The notes beneath the pieces are model-generated. The model had not been told where the DNA came from, did no database searches, and was given only the letters and a program-made list of their open reading frames with translations. A DNA stretch of 10,176 nucleotides, taken from contig CANRMK010000056.1 of the NCBI GenBank assembly GCA_947631715.1, forward strand, positions 1 to 10,176, in the 5' to 3' direction. The stretch is from an uncultured Acetatifactor sp. GTDB lineage: Bacteria > Bacillota > Clostridia > Lachnospirales > Lachnospiraceae. Of the stretch, positions 1 through 4,965 are shown in pieces. How positions within the stretch are numbered: the first letter of the stretch is position 1; each line of letters opens with the position of its first letter. Made by a program: the position numbers and the translations under genes.

Positions 1-164
1 TCCTTTAAATTCTTTTTCCAAAAGCGGTAGCCGTTGTAGGAATTGTGGTCGCTGACCAGCATTCCGTCATATCCCTTTTTCCTCAGCTCCAGAATGAATT
101 CCTCCATGGACACTTTCCCGTCCAAGGAGCCCTCCCTTGTATGGCAATGCATATCAAACTTCAT
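1..164 (-). CDS. PHP-domain phosphoesterase, N-terminal fragment (runs off the window)
   Basis: The first 54 codons of a minus-strand gene are visible, starting at an ATG at 162-164. The protein begins MKFDMHCHTREG and contains GMLVSDHNSYNG. The HxH pair (H6, H8) and the SDH at residues 38-40 are the first metal-binding motifs of the PHP (polymerase and histidinol phosphatase) fold, which normally binds two or three metal ions and hydrolyses phosphoesters. A GAGG four bases upstream of the ATG is a plausible ribosome binding site. The rest of the protein is outside the window, so substrate and full length cannot be judged. In many Clostridia, small stand-alone PHP proteins of this kind are annotated only as putative metal-dependent phosphoesterases. 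It is transcribed away from the other genes here. Its upstream region is occupied by a 64-bp tandem repeat, and I found no convincing promoter for it. Family assignment is good; function is unknown. Confidence 0.85.
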   Translation of the reverse strand, partial: MKFDMHCHTREGSLDGKVSMEEFILELRKKGYDGMLVSDHNSYNGYRFWKKNLK

Positions 165-221
165 GTTCCCTCATTTCCGCGCACCTGCGCCTGCGTCCTG
201 TAAACTTTCGTGTAGCCCCTC

Positions 222-436
222 TTGTTCTTCCCACATATCTGCTCCTGCATCATACAGACCTTTGCTCCTGCCCCATGCAGACCTTTTGTTCTTCCCACAC
301 ATCTGCTCCTGCATCATACAGACCTTTGCTCCTGCGCCATGCAGACCTTTTGTTCTTCCCACATATCCGCTCCTGCATCATGCAGGCCTTTGCTCCTGCG
401 CCATGCAGCCCTTCTTGTTCTTCCCACATATCCGCC
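222..436. repeat. 64-bp tandem repeat upstream of the PHP gene, about 3.3 copies
   Basis: Copies start at 222, 286, 350 and 415, each at the sequence TTGTTCTTCCCACA; the last is truncated near 436. Periods are 64, 64 and 65 bp, with only a few substitutions between copies. Each unit is compound: two related blocks of about 23 bp (GCTCCTGCATCATACAGACC and GCTCCTGCCCCATGCAGACC, each followed by Ts) plus a linker of about 18 bp. The third copy contains a 15-bp perfect palindrome at 372-386. Because 64 is not a multiple of three, the frame shifts with every copy. The open frames seen here on the minus strand (rich in Gly, Ala, Met and Glu) are therefore probably not coding. The array ends 58 bp before the PHP start, so it would be transcribed as 5' leader if that gene's promoter lies upstream of the repeat. 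Nothing else recognisable lies between 165 and 221 or between 437 and 522. Confidence 0.9.
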
Positions 437-522
437 GGAATATACAGCTTCCCGCCTCCAGACCAGACAACCCCCGGTGAAACAGACAGGATTTTCAAAC
501 AAGTTTCTGGCAACAGATTTGC

Positions 523-731
523 AACAATTCAGCTCTCCGTCGTATTCAGCCCGGTAATGTCGATGTTCTCCCGGCAGACCGTTGGAGCACGTCGGCACTT
601 GGCGAGGTACTCTCGAGCAGGCATGTCTTATATGCCTTGGGTCCGTTACGTGCGGAGCCGAGCGGAAGCGCGTCTGCCGGGAGAACATCGGCAGTACCGG
701 GCGTCACTTGCAAGGGAAAGGTTGAACTGTT
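523..731 (+). repeat. Palindromic interspersed element, copy A (MITE-like or structured-RNA repeat)
   Basis: This 209-bp non-coding element is bounded by imperfect inverted ends, AACAATTCAG at 523-532 and its counterpart GAACTGTT ending at 731. Inner 31-bp arms lie at 549-579 and 672-702, match as inverted repeats with two differences, and contain GATGTTCTCCCGGCAGAC. The 92-bp centre (580-671) includes TTGGCGAGGTACTCTCGAGC and GTTACGTGCGGAGCCGAGCG, plus a small extra hairpin (AGGCAT, 7-nt loop, ATGCCT) near 624-642 that copy B lacks. The same element recurs at 7986-8177 in inverted orientation. No transposase is present, so if mobile it is non-autonomous. ATG codons inside both arms create spurious short reading frames beginning MFSRQT on both strands. 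Strand is assigned so that the element reads toward the glycosyltransferase. Repetition and palindromy are seen directly; mobility is inference. Confidence 0.9.
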
Positions 732-770
732 ACACGTTACACAGTTTCTGCACAAGTATATCACAATTTC

Positions 771-799
771 TTTTCATTCATCAATGATTTTGATATAAT
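771..799 (+). promoter_or_regulatory. Putative sigma-A promoter of the glycosyltransferase gene
   Basis: A -35 box TTTTCA (771-776, four of six consensus bases) is followed by a 17-bp spacer and a perfect -10 box TATAAT (794-799). Transcription would start near 806, giving a leader of about 48 nt. That leader contains two near-direct copies of AAACTGTCC / TAACTGTCC before the GGAGG ribosome binding site at 843-847. The promoter begins 39 bp after the end of palindromic copy A. Confidence 0.7.
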
Positions 800-853
800 A
801 TCCCAGAGGACATAAAAACTGTCCCCGATAAAATAACTGTCCGGAGGTCGGCC

Positions 854-3800
854 ATGGTCCTGCTGCTTTTATCTGCCCTTTTGGGGCTGCTTTTATTTGC
901 CTTTTGTTTCCAGCGCATCACCGCGCCTGCCAAACCGGATTTGCGCCAGATCTCGGCTGCGGCCGCCAACCCGGATTTTCGCCAGATTTCAGCTGCGGCT
1001 GCCAACCCGGCTCCGCGGCAGGTTCCGGCCTCTCCCGCCAATTCGGCTCTGCGGCAGGCCTCAGCCGCGCCTGCCCTGCGGGCCGCCCTTCTTTTTCTGG
1101 GGGCGCTGGCCTTAAGGCTCCTGTTCGCCGCCTGCTCGGACGGCTTTGACACAGACACCGCCTGTTATGCCTCCTGGGCGGACCGCATGTTCCTGGAGGG
1201 ACCGGGCGGCTTCTACTCTCCCGATGTATTCACGGATTATCCGCCGGGATATATGTATTTCCTCTGGCCCATAGGAGCCCTGCGCAGCCTCCTTGGGCTC
1301 CCCTACTATTCGCGGCTCCACCTGATCCTCCTGAAGCTCCCGCCCATTTTCTGCGATATTGCCTGCGGGCTGCTTCTTTACCGGGAGTCCAAAAGAGTCT
1401 GCGGAGGGGACAGAGCGCTGTTTTTGTGCGCCGCCTATCTCTTTAACCCTGCGGTGCTCTTGAATTCCTCCCTGTGGGGGCAGTCGGATTCCGTTTTTCT
1501 CCTGCCTGTCATCTGTATGTGCCTGGCCCTGGTCCATGAAAATCTCCCCGCCGCCTATGCGTCCTTTGCCGCTGCGTTCCTGATCAAGCCCCAGGCCATG
1601 TTCCTCTTGCCGGTGCTGTTCGCCGCCATGCTGGATCAGCTGTTCCTCAGAGGCTTTTCCGCAAATAAGCTTTTCGTAAATCTCGCCTACGGCCTGATGA
1701 CGATCTGCGGGGCAGGGCTGCTCTGCGCGCCTTTCGGGCTCTCCAATGTACTGCGGCAGCTTTTCTCCACCGTGTCCTCCTACCCTTACGCCTCCGTAAA
1801 CGCCTATAATTTCTGGACGCTTGCCGGATTGAACTGGGCGGATCAAAACGGTGCCCTGTTCGGCGTCCCTTACCTCGTCTGGGGATTTGCCGCCATTTTT
1901 TTGGCCTCCGCCGTCCTGCTGTACACAAGCGTCAGACACCGTCTGGACAACAAAAAGTACCCCCTGCTGGGCGCATTTCTGATCACGGCCATCTTTGTGT
2001 TCTCCGTGCGCATGCATGAGAGATACCTGTATCCCGCCCTGCTCCTGCTCCTGCTGGCCTACCTGTACCGGCCCTCGGATCATCTGTTTTTATGCTACAG
2101 CGCGCTGTCCGTCCTGCACTTCTGCAACACGGCCCATGTGCTGTATTTTTATGATCCCGAAAACTATAACGGCCGGGCGCCCTTTCTGATAGCAGTGTCT
2201 TTCGGCACGCTGACCGCCGCCTGCTGTCTGTTCGGGACTTATCTGAAGCTTCTGGGGCACAGGGAGATTCCGGAAATATCCTGGGAAAGCAAAGCTCCCT
2301 CCCCGCTCATGAGATTCTTCCCCGGACAGTCCCAGGCCGTCCCCAGGCCGTCCGCCAGAGCGTCCCATTTAAGGGCGGCAGACCTGATCTGTATGCTCGT
2401 TCTCACCGCCCTGTACAGCGCATTTGCACTCTACGATCTGGGAGACAGACAGGCGCCTGTACAGGGGCTTACCCTTTCCCGGGGGGACAGTATCGTTCTG
2501 GATTTCGCAGACCAGAGCCCCAGGACGCTGTCCTATTACATCGCCCCCTGGCATGACCGCAGCTTTTCCCTGGAGGGAAAGCGGAATGCAGAAGATGAGT
2601 GGGTCTTTCTGGGCGATATCACTCTCGAGAACGTCTTTACCTGGCAGGAGCTGACCATCGAGGCCGGCGTCCCATGGCTCCGTCTGACCTTAAAGGACGA
2701 TCAGGCCTCCCTGATAGAGCTGGCCTTTTCAGACGCTTCCGGCAGCCCCGTGCTTCCCGTCAACAAAGATGACTATGCCGCCCTCTTTGACGAGCAGGAG
2801 CTTCGGCCGGCCAGAAGCAGCTTCCGGAACGGTATGTACTTTGACGAGATCTATCACGGGCGCACGGCCTATGAATTTCTGCACGGCCTGTATTCCTATG
2901 AGAACACGCACCCGCCCCTGGGCAAGATCCTGATTGCCGCCGGGATAGCGCTGTTCGGCATGAATCCTTTCGGCTGGCGCATTGTGGGGACGCTGTTCGG
3001 CATCGCTATGGTGCCCCTGTCCTACCTCTTTGCAAAGAAGATCACGGACTATAGGCCGGCCTCAGCCCTGGCGTGCGTCCTGTTCACCTTCGACTTTATG
3101 CACTTTACCCAGACAAGGCTGGCGACCATAGACGTATTCATCACCTTTTTCGTCATGCTCATGTACTTCTTTATGTACAGCTACTGGCGCATGAGCTTTT
3201 ATGACACTCCCCTTTGGAAAACACTGATCCCCCTGGGGGCCTGCGGCATCAGCATGGGCCTCGGGATCGCCGTGAAATGGACGGGCGTTTACGCGGGCGC
3301 CGGCCTGGCTGTCCTCTTCTTTTCCGTCCTGTACAGGAGATACCGGGAATTTCGCTATGCGCAAAAGGATCCGGACGGGATCAGCGGCAGGATCCCTCAC
3401 GAAAGGATCCTGAAATGCTTCCTGCCGTACACCCGCAGGACGATCCTGTTCTGCGTGGGCTTCTTTGTACTGATCCCGGGACTGATCTATCTGCTCTCCT
3501 ATCTCCCGTTCCGGGACGCCACTGAGGACGGCCTTTTCCTGCGAATGCTGCACAACCAGACCTCCATGTTCCACTACCACAGCAGGCTGAGCGCCACCCA
3601 CCCCTATTCCTCCCCCTGGTACACATGGCCGTTCCTTGTCCGGCCCATCTGGTACTATTCCGGCCTCCCAGGAGGCACTCTGCGGGAGGGTATCAGCGCT
3701 TTCGGGAATCCCCTGGTCTGGTGGGCCGGCATTCCCGCTTTCCTCTATATGCTTCTCCTATGGGCAAGGGATCGGGACAGGACGGCGGCGTTCCTCTCCG

Positions 3801-4099
3801 TGGCCTATCTGGCCCAGTACCTGCCCTGGGTGTTCGTAAGCCGCATCACCTTTATCTACCATTATTTCCCCTGTGTGCTGTTCGTAGCGCTGATGATCGT
3901 CCACGGGCTTCTAAGGCATCGCGACAAAAAGAAGCGGCAGTATGACCGCCGCTTTCTCTTCTCCCTGGCGCTGTACGGTGCAGCCGCCGCGGGACTGTTC
4001 CTTCTCTTCTATCCGGTACTCTCCGGCCAGCCTGTGGAGGCCGCCTACGTAAGCAAGTGGCTCCGCTGGTTCAACACCTGGGTGCTGGCCGCCGGCTGA
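854..4099 (+). CDS. Two-domain GT-C membrane mannosyltransferase (Gpi18-like half fused to a PMT-like half)
   Basis: This 1081-residue polytopic membrane protein probably transfers sugars, most likely mannose from a polyprenyl-phosphate donor, on the outer face of the membrane. The ATG follows GGAGG with a 6-nt gap. Residues 1-19 form a first transmembrane helix, followed by a low-complexity repeat (26-73). Residues 74-465 are a multi-helix GT-C region. Its early loop holds GFDTDTACYASWAD (D99/D101 are candidate catalytic acids), followed by TDYPPGYMY, SLWGQSDS and IKPQA; this pattern resembles Gpi18/PIG-M-type mannosyltransferases (COG5542-like). Residues 530-650 look like a beta-rich extracytoplasmic insert. 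Residues 660-1080 match protein O-mannosyltransferases (GT39/PMT): FDEIYHGRTAYEF (D664, E665), ENTHPPLGK (683-691) and THPYSSPWYTWP (915-926). Whether both halves are active is unknown. It lies alone between its own promoter and a convergent two-component operon. Acceptor and donor are inferred from family only. Confidence 0.85.
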   Translation: MVLLLLSALLGLLLFAFCFQRITAPAKPDLRQISAAAANPDFRQISAAAANPAPRQVPASPANSALRQASAAPALRAALLFLGALALRLLFAACSDGFDTDTACYASWADRMFLEGPGGFYSPDVFTDYPPGYMYFLWPIGALRSLLGLPYYSRLHLILLKLPPIFCDIACGLLLYRESKRVCGGDRALFLCAAYLFNPAVLLNSSLWGQSDSVFLLPVICMCLALVHENLPAAYASFAAAFLIKPQAMFLLPVLFAAMLDQLFLRGFSANKLFVNLAYGLMTICGAGLLCAPFGLSNVLRQLFSTVSSYPYASVNAYNFWTLAGLNWADQNGALFGVPYLVWGFAAIFLASAVLLYTSVRHRLDNKKYPLLGAFLITAIFVFSVRMHERYLYPALLLLLLAYLYRPSDHLFLCYSALSVLHFCNTAHVLYFYDPENYNGRAPFLIAVSFGTLTAACCLFGTYLKLLGHREIPEISWESKAPSPLMRFFPGQSQAVPRPSARASHLRAADLICMLVLTALYSAFALYDLGDRQAPVQGLTLSRGDSIVLDFADQSPRTLSYYIAPWHDRSFSLEGKRNAEDEWVFLGDITLENVFTWQELTIEAGVPWLRLTLKDDQASLIELAFSDASGSPVLPVNKDDYAALFDEQELRPARSSFRNGMYFDEIYHGRTAYEFLHGLYSYENTHPPLGKILIAAGIALFGMNPFGWRIVGTLFGIAMVPLSYLFAKKITDYRPASALACVLFTFDFMHFTQTRLATIDVFITFFVMLMYFFMYSYWRMSFYDTPLWKTLIPLGACGISMGLGIAVKWTGVYAGAGLAVLFFSVLYRRYREFRYAQKDPDGISGRIPHERILKCFLPYTRRTILFCVGFFVLIPGLIYLLSYLPFRDATEDGLFLRMLHNQTSMFHYHSRLSATHPYSSPWYTWPFLVRPIWYYSGLPGGTLREGISAFGNPLVWWAGIPAFLYMLLLWARDRDRTAAFLSVAYLAQYLPWVFVSRITFIYHYFPCVLFVALMIVHGLLRHRDKKKRQYDRRFLFSLALYGAAAAGLFLLFYPVLSGQPVEAAYVSKWLRWFNTWVLAAG
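929..1072 (+). repeat. Four in-frame 36-bp repeats in the glycosyltransferase N-terminus
   Basis: Residues 26-73 consist of four consecutive 12-residue units: AKPDLRQISAAA, ANPDFRQISAAA, ANPAPRQVPASP and ANSALRQASAAP. At DNA level each is a 36-bp unit starting with GCCAA, and the first two are the most alike. The block lies between the first hydrophobic helix and the next one at about residue 75, so it should form a flexible Ala/Pro/Arg-rich loop next to the membrane. A unit that is a multiple of three suggests that copy number can vary without breaking the gene. Confidence 0.9.
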
Positions 4100-4110
4100 T
4101 CTTAGATCAG
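4096..4110. other. Palindrome holding both convergent stop codons
   Basis: CTGATC-TTA-GATCAG is a perfect 6-bp inverted repeat with a 3-nt loop. The glycosyltransferase TGA (4097-4099) lies in its left arm, and the response-regulator TAA (4102-4104 on the other strand) forms the loop. Only 2 bp separate the two genes. There is no T-tract on either side, so this is not a convincing intrinsic terminator. Each transcript probably reads into the other gene in antisense for some distance. Confidence 0.6.
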
Positions 4111-4965
4111 ATGGTTCTTCATCTCGGCCAGGGCCTGCTGTACCAGCTCCTCCGCGGCGCCGTCATCGAACTCCTCCAGGCGCTCCTGGGCTGCGCTGCA
4201 GGACTCCGCCACAACGGAGGGAATGTCGAAGCGCATCAGATCCTCCAGCTTCTGAGAGGCCTCCTTTACCTTAAAGTTCTCAAGATCGTTGAGCACATAC
4301 AGAAGCCTTGCATTCATCTCCCCGGCGCTGATGGGGAATTTAGCCGACTCCTCTGTGCCCACAGTCCTCTCCAGCATCTTTAACACTCTGCCCACCAGCC
4401 TCTCGGCAGTCTCAATGTCATTGGCCCGCAGCCGGGCCTTTGCGTTCTGCATACGTCCAAAGATCTCCTCATCGATCTTAAAGCTTAAGATTTCCTCCAT
4501 CTTCAGGATCGCATTCCGCACATTGCTCTTCTGAAGCTCCTCCTGGACCTGTTTCACCAGGTCATAGAGCTCCTTATCCTCCATGGGAAGCACGCCCACT
4601 TTCTTTAAAGCCCTGGAAATGCGCTCGTGGAGGTCCTGGGTGTCGAAAGGCTTCACCACATAGTCCAGAATGCCCAGCTTGGAGCCCTCGATCACCGTCT
4701 CCTTGTCTTTCTTGGAGGTCAGCATGATCACGGGAAGCGTCGCCCCATTGTCCATGGTGCGCATCTCTTTCAGCGTCTCGATGCCGTCCATCAGCGCCAT
4801 CTGTACGTCCAAAAGCACCAGGTCGGGCCTCTCCTTATTGAGGTAGCGGATAGCCCTGGCCCCGGAGTTCACCGTGACCACCTCGTACTTGTCTTTCAGC
4901 TCCTGCTCAATAGTGGCCAGGTTGATGATATTATCATCCACCGCCAATATCTTCATTTTGTCCAT
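4102..4965 (-). CDS. Response regulator: receiver domain plus two tandem helical modules, no DNA-binding domain
   Basis: This 287-residue cytoplasmic protein is the likely final phosphoacceptor of the kinase encoded just upstream. Residues 4-122 are a canonical receiver domain: acidic pair D10/D11, phosphoacceptor D53 in LLLDVQM, T83 and K105 in VVKPF. Residues 130-287 are predicted all-helical and charged. They contain two copies of a 64-residue unit (136-199 and 220-283) that align without gaps and share about 17 identical positions by eye. The kinase C-terminus carries a third copy. No helix-turn-helix, GGDEF, EAL, HD-GYP or CheB-like output is visible, so it more likely acts through protein contacts than on DNA. 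The ATG directly abuts the kinase stop codon, with GGAGG 11 nt upstream inside the kinase gene, indicating translational coupling. A second ATG three codons later is an alternative start. Receiver assignment is firm; output role is unknown. Confidence 0.93.
   Translation of the reverse strand: MDKMKILAVDDNIINLATIEQELKDKYEVVTVNSGARAIRYLNKERPDLVLLDVQMALMDGIETLKEMRTMDNGATLPVIMLTSKKDKETVIEGSKLGILDYVVKPFDTQDLHERISRALKKVGVLPMEDKELYDLVKQVQEELQKSNVRNAILKMEEILSFKIDEEIFGRMQNAKARLRANDIETAERLVGRVLKMLERTVGTEESAKFPISAGEMNARLLYVLNDLENFKVKEASQKLEDLMRFDIPSVVAESCSAAQERLEEFDDGAAEELVQQALAEMKNHLI

Noticed and set aside
222..436. CRISPR array
   Set aside because: The units abut and are alike over their full length, without unique spacers, and no cas genes are nearby. 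It is a plain tandem repeat.
314..688. Open frame of 124 residues on the minus strand, starting MFSRQT, through copy A and the 64-bp repeat
   Set aside because: It runs across the palindromic element and a non-triplet tandem repeat, has no ribosome binding site, and the same MFSRQT start appears on both strands because both arms of the palindrome contain the same ATG. It is not a plausible protein.
43..787. Plus-strand Cys/Pro/Ser-rich frames (145, 216 and 111 residues)
   Set aside because: They are antisense to the PHP start and to the tandem repeat. All three frames stay open through the array because it lacks stop codons, which is a property of the repeat and not of coding.
4096..4110. 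Bidirectional intrinsic terminator between the convergent genes
   Set aside because: The stem is only 6 bp, half of it AT, with no T-tract on either side.
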